64,000 nt of DNA from Ceratopteris richardii (lineage: Eukaryota > Streptophyta > Polypodiopsida > Polypodiales > Pteridaceae), in the NCBI GenBank assembly GCA_020310875.1, contig CM035420.1, forward strand, positions 183,547,559 through 183,611,558. Direction: 5' to 3'. Shown here piece by piece: positions 46,166-56,099 of the stretch; positions within the stretch are counted from its first letter, which is position 1; each line of letters starts with the position of its first letter. The notes beneath the pieces are model-generated. The model did no database searches. It was not told the origin of the DNA and was given only the letters and a program-made list of their open reading frames with translations. The translations under genes were made by a program, and so were the position numbers.

Positions 46166-49100
46166 CTAAGCTTTCATGGAGACCTTGTGAGGGACTATCA
46201 CCTTTTTTGCAAGCTCGTATGGAAATCTCTACATAATTTTCTCATCTTTTCTATGTGAAGCATATTGCTCCTTGTCTTCAAATTCGAACTGCAATAGTTC
46301 TGTTTTCTTTCTCTGTGAATGGCAGTCCACGGGGTTTGATCTCAAGACCTTGTGGAGAAGACAACCTACTGTAACCATGAATGCAAGTATGATTGGCAAT
46401 CTGCAGCTCATCTTTATTCAGTTTATGTTTTTCTACGCATGCAAAAGGGCCTACTGCAGAACGATCCCAAACTGGATTTCATTGCACTGTGCTCTTCACC
46501 GAGCTTAAAAACAAAAGAACTTCTATGTCATGAGTGATGGAGACGGGGTTTGAACTCGTGACCCTGTCCTACTGCTGGCCCCATGCTATCCGCTAGAAGA
46601 GATGCTTAACACCGGGCGACATAATTTTTGACGTCTAAATGGCGAACGAGCAATCTTGACCAACCAAAACGTTCTGCTATACGACTCTGCCAAATATGTT
46701 ACACGTTCAAAGGTTGATCCACTGTTGAAGATATCGAGTTGTTGTGGCGAAGAAGCTTGGAATGTACAAGCAAAAGGTAAAAGATTTTCTTTAGATGGTC
46801 TTGAGCGGGAAGTGAACCATAGTCAGTTCGCAACTTGACCGCTATGCTAGCCAATCCTTCAAAGCATTGATCATTTGCAAGCAAATCTAAATCATTAGAG
46901 CGAGAACTCTTCGTCTCCTCGATCTCCATTCGAGATATACAACCTGGATGTACTAGCTTTGTGCTACTGGAGCCTCTACCAAGGCGTGCTCCAACCATTA
47001 GAAAAACAGAAGATTAAAATCTTGTTTTTCTATAATTTGAGTTGTGTGGGAGGACATGCACTTGTGGTGGATGTTGCATATAGTAATTGATGGCTTCAAG
47101 AGAAATTTGACTCTTGAGCTCATTGATCATTCTCAAGCACCAACCAAAGATAAAGAGAAGCAATCTTGAGTCATGAAGGATCATGTTTTGGTTTTCATTT
47201 CTCGTCGAGCAACAAAGGAAGGCTTCATTTCTTCAAGAAGCAGCCAAGAGAAAGCAATGATCTTCCAAGGATGGTGAATATCACCTGGCAAGGATCAAAG
47301 GATGGACGAAGCTATGATCAAAGCTAAGTATTTTTGAGTTTTTACTTAGCCTTAATGCTTGATTTATCTTGTTTTCATTATTCTACACTTAATCCTAGAT
47401 GCATATTGAAATAGCCAAGATTTCAATCGATTAAGTCTAGACTAGGATAATGAAACAATCCACTTCTCATTCCAAGCATTACTTTGCATTAAAGAAAGAC
47501 TTGGTTTTAGAAAAAAAGGATCCTTGTGCATCAAAGAATGTATTTTGGTAGTTTAATTCCAGATTTCCTTTCCATTGAGTAAGCTTTTTATTGGACCACG
47601 AGAATATGTTTTTATCATAGTGTATTAGGATAAAGGAAAGGATATACATGCATCAAGATTGCATGATATACATTCTTAGCACAAGAAAAAACCATGCATC
47701 AAGCTCATGCATGATTGTTGCATTATTTTTTGGGCATGCAAAGAACATGAATGCATACGCATGTGAGCATATGGATTTGCGTGTAGGCACATGCATTTGC
47801 ATGAAAGAACGGGATGCTGTTTGCAAGTAGATATGAAAATGTACTCTCTTAGTATTTAGCTTACTTTATAAAGCTCATGGCTTGACATTAGGGAAGACAG
47901 AGGACTAGGTTAGTTGCAAAGACATGCTAGTTCTAGTTTGCAGCTCAAGAAATTAGTCGATTCCTTCCCAAGTTGATACTCCGTTATCAAAAATAAATAC
48001 TTAATGACCATTAAGTATGTTTGATGTCTTACTACGTATAAGTAAGCACTAGGAGAAAGTTAAGTATTAAATTTTCTTGATGACCAAGAAAATTTAATTA
48101 CTTGCAAACCTTTTGCGATGTATGATAACTCTAAGTCCCGAATGTACTTAGGGAGTCATGAAGATAAGCTTATAATGATTACTCTAAGTATAGGTGATAT
48201 TTAGAAAGTCCTGCAGATAAGCTTTAGTTGATTAGTTACGTAATTTATGTAACTTCTCAACCATCCCAAGATTGGATGATATCTTTAGCTATGTTTCCAA
48301 GTTCCATGAGCACTCTTCTATTTAGAACATTACGAAAGTTCTAAGAAGTTTCTTTGCGGTTTCAAGATTCCTATCTCATAATGAAACCTCGATAAGTGAC
48401 TTTTAGGAATTGAGATATTTCCTAAAAGAGAAACACTAAAGTGAAATAGTCAAGTCTTCTATTCCATGTGAGATCATTCTCCTACCATGTTCGAGATGAA
48501 TTTATTTTTGGGAAGGTAGATGTTCCAAGTAGAGGATCTTAATTGATTCATGAACTCTTCCCAAAATACACATAAAATTCATAATATATGATAGGACCAA
48601 GGAATGATGATGTTCTAATAAAAGGTGTGTAAAGAGATAAGCCATTGGAAAACTGATAGCTTAGACCTCTTGTTAAGCATATTTTTCCAAAAACGAACAT
48701 ACCCATCAATCGGGATAGAAATTCATGGATTGGATATTTAAGAGCAAAACATCTACTAGTTATGGATGTTTTGCCGAAAGATGTTGAAGACAAAACCTCT
48801 TTGGGATACATGTTCTACCAAGATATAAAGGTACCACAAGCCTTTATAAGTTTTCATTTGATTTCATCCCAAGGAGTGATGGAAATCAAAGGTTGAACTT
48901 TTCATTTAGGAATAGAAAGTTCCAAGAAATGGATCTCCAATCCATGAACTTTTCCTAAAAAAATCTATAAAGTTCAAAAGTTATGTGTTCATAGTAGCAT
49001 TACTATTGGATCAATCATCAAAAGATGCTTGGACTTTAAACATAATTTTGATTGGTGAAATATGTTTTAAGGACTCTAGTAACATCTAAAGATTGACCAA

Positions 49101-49678
49101 TAATAATGAATCTTGTACCAAACTCAATAATAGGAGTTAATATCACATAAATGAAAGTTCAAGACTTAAACTTTCATAGTGGCATGGAAAACCATATCCA
49201 ATAGGTGATATTTAGCCTCTAGTTTGATACTCAAGAAATGATTACAATTGACTCAGTAAAGCTTCTGGATATCCTTCCAACATTGCAAAAGATTCCAAGA
49301 TGAATCATTTGCTCAAGATATTTGATTCCCTAGAAGGAATCTCAAGCCTTTGAAGAAAAATATTCTTCCAAGTATTGAGAATGAAGTTCTTCATACTCTT
49401 TAAACAATAAGTAGTTCCCTGGACGTCCCAAACCACCAGAAGTGGTACTTGAAGTCCAAATTGTGATATAACCTAAAGGTATATCAAAGATTCTTAGATT
49501 TGGAATCTGAGAGGCATTAGTGTATGCTTGGACTTGAGTAAGGGAAAGATCTCTAAAAATCCTGCAGGTAAGCAAAGAAGCTTTAGATAGTTAGGAGATC
49601 TTAAAGATAAAGACTAAGTCTTTATTCTAGTCACAAGATCAACCAGACTTGATCAAGCTTGGCCATGATTGTCCAAGA
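46166..49678. other. LARD interior, left part: non-coding
   Basis: There is no ORF above about 100 codons and no retroelement motif. Between 46300 and 46880 several strings resemble tRNA promoter boxes on the minus strand (GAGTTCAAACCC near 46550; TAGCATAGCGGTCAAG with GGTTCACTTCCC at 46810-46855), possibly SINE debris. The rest is AT-rich spacer of even composition. Confidence 0.6.
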
Positions 49679-49683
49679 ACGTG
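49679..49683. repeat. Target site duplication ACGTG, left copy (gypsy A)
   Basis: ACGTG directly precedes the 5' LTR and recurs at 60506-60510 after the 3' LTR. Confidence 0.95.
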
Positions 49684-50287
49684 TGTTGAAGCTGAAGGTC
49701 AAGGACAAAGCACAGGAGCACATTAAAGAGGTGGACACACAAGAAGAAGGAGCAAGTAGGGAGCTCCAAGAAGTGTATGTCAAATTTTCAGAAGAAATCC
49801 CTATAAAAATAGTGATTTTCATCACTAAAAACCATTGTAACTACCATTTTCTATTTTTATAACTCCATTTTGTTCAAGCCTAAGAGTCCTCCAGCTTGAG
49901 GAGTATTAGAAGTACCATCTTACCAATTTTCATAATTTTTAGACTTCATTTGAGCCCTCAAATAAGCCCTATACCTAATTTTTAACTAGGCGGGACACTA
50001 GGTCTGGACAGGGCCAAAACTACTCAAAAAACTATAAAAAGAGCTAGAGAGCTCATTTTTGGGATTAGCTTGTTAGAGAATAGAGCTTTTGTAAGAGAAC
50101 TCTTTTGCAATCGAAGCTTTCCATTGTTCCTCTCTTTGATCTTACTTTGTGCGCGTGTGTGTGTATGTGTGTGCATGTTTGTGCGCTTTCACTCACGCAC
50201 TTGTGCCTTCCTTCGTGGTCTTCATACCGGTCCTCACATCTCCGCGGATTGACAAGTAAAGTAGGTGGTGCTTACGCTTGAGCTACA
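49684..50287 (+). repeat. Gypsy A 5' LTR
   Basis: This 604-bp LTR starts TGTTGAAG and ends AGCTACA. The TATA box TATAAAAA lies at 50035-50042, followed by GAGCTAGAGAGCTC and a GT-rich segment. Confidence 0.95.
50035..50042 (+). promoter_or_regulatory. Gypsy A LTR TATA box
   Basis: TATAAAAA is conserved at the same place in the 3' LTR (60241-60248) and in the gypsy D LTR, and as TATAAATAG in E. It is the likely Pol II start signal of the genomic transcript. Confidence 0.75.
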
Positions 50288-50295
50288 CCAAATTT

Positions 50296-50313
50296 TGGCG
50301 CGGTTGCCGGGGA
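50296..50313 (+). other. Gypsy A primer binding site
   Basis: TGGCGCGGTTGCCGGGGA matches 17 of 18 bases of the complement of the plant tRNA-Asp 3' end, a primer common in Tat/Athila-type gypsy elements. It begins nine bases after the LTR. Confidence 0.88.
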
Positions 50314-50639
50314 GAGAGCTTTGAGGACGAGCATTGTGATGGTAAGATCGTAGATTTGCGACGTTGGAAGGTAAAGAAATTGTCATTTTTCTTCATTTTC
50401 TGATTTTTCTTCTTCATCTTCACCATCATCACCATCTCCATCTTCTTCCATCTTCTCCTTCATAGAAATTTCTTGTTTTTTAGTGCATTTTCACCATTTT
50501 CATACCATTTTTCATGCATTATTGTATGAGAAGGAGTTAGGAGGTGCAAGGGAGAGCAAGCGCTGTGTTTTTCATGATTTTCTATACATACGAAGCTCGC
50601 CATTGCTCTGCACTCAGAAATTTGAATTTCCTGCCAAAA

Positions 50640-51605
50640 AAACACGATTCTGTGATGAAAATCGCGATTTTGTGAAAAATTCAAATTTTTTTGAAAATCA
50701 CGATTTTCTATTTCCCGCCTAAAATCCGTCTGAAGGAAACACGATTTTGAGGTCATTCTCAGAATCGCGATTCTCTAGTTGTGCTCAGAATCACGATTCT
50801 CTAAGTTTTCAAAAAACACGATTTTGAGATCATTCTCAGAATTGCGATTCTCTGGTTGTGCTCAAAATCACGATTCTCTAAATTTCTCAAAAACATAATT
50901 CTGAGAAGACACGATTATCAGTGGGCTCAAAATCGCGATTCTCACAAATCACGATTTTCAGCCAAAAACACGATTTTGTGAAAAGACGATTCTTTGAAAA
51001 CACGATTTTGTGAAAACATGATTCTCTGTTGGCAATCGCGATTTTCAAGAACACAATTTTGTGAAAAGATGATTCTCTGAAAACACGATTTTGTGAAAAC
51101 ACGATTCTCTGTTGGCAATCGTGATTTTCATGTCAAAAACACGATTCTGAGATCATTCTCAAAATCGTGATTCTTTGGTTGTAGTCAAAATCGCGATTCT
51201 CACAAATCACGATTTTCAGCCAAAAACACGATTGTGATTAAACACGATTATCTGCTCAAAATCGCATTTCTCACAAATCATGATTTTTAGCCAAAAACAC
51301 GATTTTGTGAAAAGATGAATCTCTGAAAACACGATTTTGTGAAAACATGATTCTCTGTTGGCAATTGTGATTTTTAGAACACGATTTTCAAGGTACACAA
51401 TCGCGATTCTCTGATTTTACAGCATCGCGATTCTCTGATTTCACACAATCACGATTGTCTGATTTTACAGCATCGTGATTCTCTGATTTTACAGCATCGC
51501 GATTCTCTGATTTCAAACAATCACTATTCTCTGATTTCACACAATCGCGATTCTCTAATTTCACACAATCGCGATTCTCTTGATTTCACAAAATCGCGAT
51601 TTTTT
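50640..51605 (+). repeat. Gypsy A leader array of TCGCGA-type palindromes
   Basis: About forty copies of a short motif occur, most of the form AATCGCGATT, AACACGATTTT or AATCGTGATT, spaced irregularly by 10-40 bases. A more regular part at 51400-51600 repeats TCGCGATTCTCTGATTTCAC. The parent form TCGCGA is self-complementary; TCACGA and TCGTGA are its single C-to-T derivatives. The array fills the place between primer site and gag relic. No long sense ORF lies in it. Confidence 0.85.
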
Positions 51606-52029
51606 CCAAAAGGTCCTGTTTCCCTGTTTTGACCCCCACGAGCGTGATTTGACATAACTTTTTCATCCAAAGTCCATTTTTTGAGCTCTATAGCTCGTTG
51701 GAAAGCTCGTTTCAAATCCTACACGGCTCCAAAGGATAGACTAATTTGATTTTCAGATAGACTAATTTGAAGTTGACCCTCAGGTGGGACTAGGGAACCA
51801 AGGGGGCTCCAAAGGATTTTGAACCATACCAAAGGGAAATTTTGGACTCTTAACCAAAGCTTATCTGAACTAGAAGAAAGTCTAAAGGAAGCGAAAACAA
51901 ATAGATGACATTGCATCTTAAAGCCCCTCACATGCTGAAACTCCATCTACTCCACCTCATCCCACCCCACCACCCATTGTAAATAGACCGCAACCAGGGT
52001 CTGTTCTTGCAGATCCAATCCCAGAAGGC

Positions 52030-53838
52030 TTGGACATGATGTTCAAGGCCTACCAAGCTCGACTTCAAGAAGGGCCAATAGCTGAAAACCTAGACAAGAG
52101 TTACCCTAGAGCAGATTTAGAGATTGAACGAATGAAAATGTGCATGAAAATGGTAGAACAAGCTCAAGCTATACTTGAGACTAGTCAAAAGTTCAATCAG
52201 ACAAACTCTATCAAACCAGATTTGCATTTCCAGGGCTTACTAGAAAGATTAGAGCAGTTGGTAAACAAACCACAAGTTTCTTTACCTCCACAGGCTCAAC
52301 CAGTTATTGAAAGAGGAAGCTCACCACCAATGGGAGCTTATGTTCCTAATTCCACGGATGTTGGAATACCTCCTTCAATTCAACAGTACTCTCAAGAGTT
52401 ATTGCGGGAAATACAAGAAGAGAAATGGACCAAGGAGAAGGGTAATTCCCCTCCTATTCCTGAGATTGATGATCTTCATGATCAGTTTCTCCAAGACATT
52501 CCATCCATTTACGGAGATCAAGTGGAGCAACAAGGAGACGAAAGGTTAGATTTTGAATCTAATACCTTAGAAGAACTGCCTCAATTTCCAGGCCCATGGG
52601 AATCTGAATCTCTTCAAATCAGAGCTCCCACAATACTGGTAAAAAACGAAGACTCAGTGGTTCCAAGGAACACTGATGTTGTGAAGAACACTAAGGTTCA
52701 GTTTCATCTCACTGTAGAAGAGCTGCTCAAAGCAAAACCTGAGCTATGGAATCATGTGAAGGATCAGGTCCCAGAACTTGATTCCAACAGGCCAAAAATA
52801 GGCTCTAAGCAAAAAGTTCCAGAGATACCTCTCGATAAAATAGGAGACATGTGTGAGGGTGAAGAAGGTTATACTTATCTTCCAATCACCTACCAAGGTT
52901 ACACAACTAAAGCAATCATAGATTCAGGTGCCGGTGTTGCTATTGCGACCACTTCCTTGTGGAAGCAATGGGGCAAGCCCACATTAAGACCAACTAGAAT
53001 GAAGCTTCAAATGGCTGATGGTCATTTTGAAAGACCTCTAGGATTGCTAGAAGGGATAACTCTAACCACTTGTGGTGTAGAGTTTGAGCACACATTTGCT
53101 ATATGTGACTTTGAGAAAAATAATGTCTATGAGATGATCCTAGGAAGACCCTTCCTACGACAATTGCAAATAGTACAGGATTGGGGAACCAACTCCTTGT
53201 ACTTGCAACACTTAGGGGTCACCACCAAGGTCAATTTGAAGGATTACACCTTCAGAGATGTACCACCCCTACAGTGGAATTCTATCCACAAAGCAAAAGA
53301 AGATTCTATCTCTGTGCAGTCTGAAAGTTCACCTGATCCATCATGGCTGCATGAAGATACTCATTTGTGGATGTGCAAGGTCGCAGAGGAAGAGGAAAAA
53401 CGTTTAAAGGCAAGAGAAGAAGGAACTACGCCAGGAGATAGACCAATTAAAGACCCAGCTTATACACCGATGATCTTTCCAGATGAGGAATTTGAGCCTC
53501 ATGGCTGGCCAGGAATCTTAGCTACCATTGACATTGTTGTTAATGAAGAACAATGGACACATCATTGTGATGAGGAGGGTTATGATATTTCTGTGTTCAT
53601 GTGTCAGCCCTTGCTAGAAGAATCTGACCCTAGTGATGTCATAGAAGGAGAAGAGAACGATGACGATCTAGAGTCCATTGTGATGGATAATTGCTTTAAT
53701 TCAGAGCAGCACTATCTAGAAGATGTAGGAGTGCTTAGACAAAAAGAAGAAGAACCTCTCACAAGTATTAAAACGGTAAATTCAAAGGATGGAAGTAGGA
53801 GAAGTCAAAACAAAAAGAAAAGAAAAGCGGTGAAATAA
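52030..53838 (+). CDS. Gypsy A gag C-terminal relic plus first retropepsin
   Basis: This 602-codon ORF is open upstream to about 51925 without an ATG, so its start is nominal. Residues 1-60 hold the conserved helical gag C-terminal segment (DMMFKAYQARLQEGP). A Pro-rich and acidic linker follows. Residues 278-380 are a retropepsin: IIDSGAGVAIAT with catalytic Asp298, and MILGRPFLRQ at 369-378. It would cleave the polyprotein. The ORF ends at TAA (53836), which corresponds to Gln in gypsy B (VKQEEE), so it is an acquired stop in a once continuous gag-pol frame. No capsid or zinc knuckle is present. Confidence 0.85.
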   Translation: MDMMFKAYQARLQEGPIAENLDKSYPRADLEIERMKMCMKMVEQAQAILETSQKFNQTNSIKPDLHFQGLLERLEQLVNKPQVSLPPQAQPVIERGSSPPMGAYVPNSTDVGIPPSIQQYSQELLREIQEEKWTKEKGNSPPIPEIDDLHDQFLQDIPSIYGDQVEQQGDERLDFESNTLEELPQFPGPWESESLQIRAPTILVKNEDSVVPRNTDVVKNTKVQFHLTVEELLKAKPELWNHVKDQVPELDSNRPKIGSKQKVPEIPLDKIGDMCEGEEGYTYLPITYQGYTTKAIIDSGAGVAIATTSLWKQWGKPTLRPTRMKLQMADGHFERPLGLLEGITLTTCGVEFEHTFAICDFEKNNVYEMILGRPFLRQLQIVQDWGTNSLYLQHLGVTTKVNLKDYTFRDVPPLQWNSIHKAKEDSISVQSESSPDPSWLHEDTHLWMCKVAEEEEKRLKAREEGTTPGDRPIKDPAYTPMIFPDEEFEPHGWPGILATIDIVVNEEQWTHHCDEEGYDISVFMCQPLLEESDPSDVIEGEENDDDLESIVMDNCFNSEQHYLEDVGVLRQKEEEPLTSIKTVNSKDGSRRSQNKKKRKAVK

Positions 53839-53853
53839 GAGGAGGAGGAATCA

Positions 53854-55565
53854 TTGTTTGAAGTACCAGAAAACTTCAAGAAATATGAAGTTGACGACCG
53901 CAAAATTTTGGTACGAATGCCTAAGAGAGAGGCCATCATAGGAGAATCATATGATAATAAAGAAAAGACCAAGAAAATTGTAGTGACCGTTGAAGAGAAC
54001 GAAGAGAGATGCACATATATAGGAGATGACCTAAGTGCAAGAGAAGAAATGGAGCTCGTATCTCTATTAAGGGAATATAGGGATGTGTTTGTGTGGCATT
54101 ATAGAGACTTGAAAGGAGTAGATCCAAGAATATGCTCGCATACGATCCCCATGACCGCTGATGCCAAGCCCACCAAATAGAAGCCCTACACATATAATGA
54201 TACATATGCAGCAAAAATAAAAGAAGAAATTAATAGGCTGATTGAAGCTGGATTCATCTATGAGATTGAGCATACTGAATGGGTGTCCCTCATTGTAGTG
54301 GTGCCCAAGAAGAATGGGAAGTTTCGAGTGTGTATTAACCTTAAAAAAGTTAATGCCGCTACGATCAGAGATAGTTATCCACTTCCAATCACGGAACACC
54401 TATTGGAGTGTGTTGCAGGCAAGGAAGATTATAGCTTCCTTGATGGATTTTCAGGTTACAATCAAGTGGCCATTGCCCCAAAAGATCAACACAAAATAGC
54501 TTTTGCCACAGAGTGGGGAATCTTTGCATTTCGTGTGATGCCATTTGGTCTCACCAATGCACCTGCAACATTCCAAAAGCTCATGTGTCATGTCTTCAAA
54601 GAGTTCTTGCGAAAGAGCTTAGAAGTATATGTGGACGATTTATGTGCTCATTCCCAAGAAAGAAGATTTCACATCCCTCAGCTCAGACAAATCTTCAACA
54701 AGTGTAGAGAATATCGAGTGTGTCTTAACCCAGAAAAGTGTGTGTTCATGGTGCGTCAAGGTAAAATCTTAGTCATATTGTTTCTAAGAATGGAATCTCA
54801 ACAGATGAAGATAAGGTACAAGCCATAGCAGAACTACCAAGGCCAAGGAATGTTAAAGAGGTACAAGCCTTTATGGGCCATTTTGGATATTACCGTAGGT
54901 TTATCCACGTGTACGCGATCATAGCTAGACCCCTTTATGCCTTGTTGTCTAATTTTGAGTGGAACAACGAATGCGAGAATTCTTTCAATGAACTGAAGAA
55001 ACGTTTGTGCACAGCACCAATACTGACCACTCCTGATTGGAATAATCCATTCCATGTCCATGTGGATGCATCCAATCACGCCATAGGGTGTGTGCTAGCA
55101 CAACCCACAGGTGAAGGAAACTTAGATTTGCCCATCGCATATGCTAGTAGATAGCTCACCGCAGCTGAACAAAACTATACCACAAATGAGCGAGAGGGCT
55201 TAGGCATGGTATATGCTGTGAAGAAGTTTAGACACTATTTATTGGCCAACAAGTTCAAGTTTTTCACTGATCATCAAGCGTTGTTATATTTGGTCAATAA
55301 ACCTTGCAATATTGGACGCTTAGTAAGATGGTTCCTCTTACTAATGAAATATGACTTTGAAGTTGTTGTCAGGAAAGGTAGAACCCACCTTCAAGCAGAT
55401 CACCTTTCTCGCATCACTTCAAGAGAGTCACCACAAGGAGTGTCTGATGAATTACCTGATGCTTATCTGTTCAATTTAGAAGTTGTTCCTAAATGGGCAT
55501 ATAAGTTGGTACCAGTCCTAACCTTCGGCCCTGCAAATAAGAATGTGAAAACATCACAATAAGAA
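53854..55565 (+). pseudogene. Gypsy A RT and RNase H
   Basis: The same frame continues after the stop. The RT start lies in 53854-54180, then a TAG at 54178 (CAG in a related position), and the RT core in 54283-54828: YSFLDGFSGYNQVAIAPKDQ, MPFGLTNAPATFQ and catalytic YVDDLCAHS (about 54628). A one-base deletion near 54772 shifts the frame. RNase H follows at 54873-55562 (HVDASNHAIGCVLAQP, FFTDHQALLYLVNKP, LQADHLSRI), broken by TAG at 55152. Catalytic residues are kept; only a few point lesions inactivate it. Confidence 0.93.
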
Positions 55566-55592
55566 ATTGTAAAATCACAAAAATATCACATA

Positions 55593-55991
55593 TTGGCAGG
55601 AAGCATGTACAAACAAGATGCTGAGGGTGTATTAGCTTGTTGTGTTGAGGAGGACGAACATAGTAGTTGGCTGCAACAAGCCCATGAAGGATTGCTAGGA
55701 AATCACTATTCTAAACAACAAACATTGCTGAATCTAAAACGTTTAGGAGTGTATTGGCCTAGCATGGACAAAGAAATTCATGAGTGGATTAAGAATTGTC
55801 CTACGTGCCAGGAAAAACCCCAAGTGGAGCATGCAACCCTTTATCAAGTGTCATTAATTCCAGATTCGAGTGCTCCATTGGTAGAGTTTATGAGGTTGGG
55901 AAGATTACCCAAAGAGGCTAGTCTAGCAAGAAGACGAAGCATGGAGCAAGAGGCTCAAGGCTATGCCTTAGTAGGAGACAACCTATACTGA
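55593..55991 (+). pseudogene. Gypsy A RNase H-integrase linker and integrase-like zinc region
   Basis: The 132-codon ORF (HEGLLGNHYSKQQTLLNLKR, VYWPSMDKEIHEWIKNCPTC) resembles an integrase HHCC finger preceding a second one at 56060-56190. The TGA at 55989 corresponds to Trp (LYWRG). The occurrence of two consecutive zinc-finger-like segments is also seen in gypsy B. Confidence 0.7.
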
Positions 55992-56099
55992 AGAGGCAAA
56001 GATGGTTACTTAAGACTGTGCGTTCATGAATCAGACTATTTAAAGGTCTTAGAGACTGCACACAGTGGTGTTGCAGGTGGACATTTTGGTCCTGACCGA

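Noticed and set aside
50483..50722. 79-codon plus ORF in the gypsy A leader
   Set aside because: It runs into the repeat array and resembles no gag; short frames are expected here.
50640..51605. Resemblance to a CRISPR array
   Set aside because: Units are short, variable and irregularly spaced, with no constant repeat and unique spacers; the setting is a plant retrotransposon leader.
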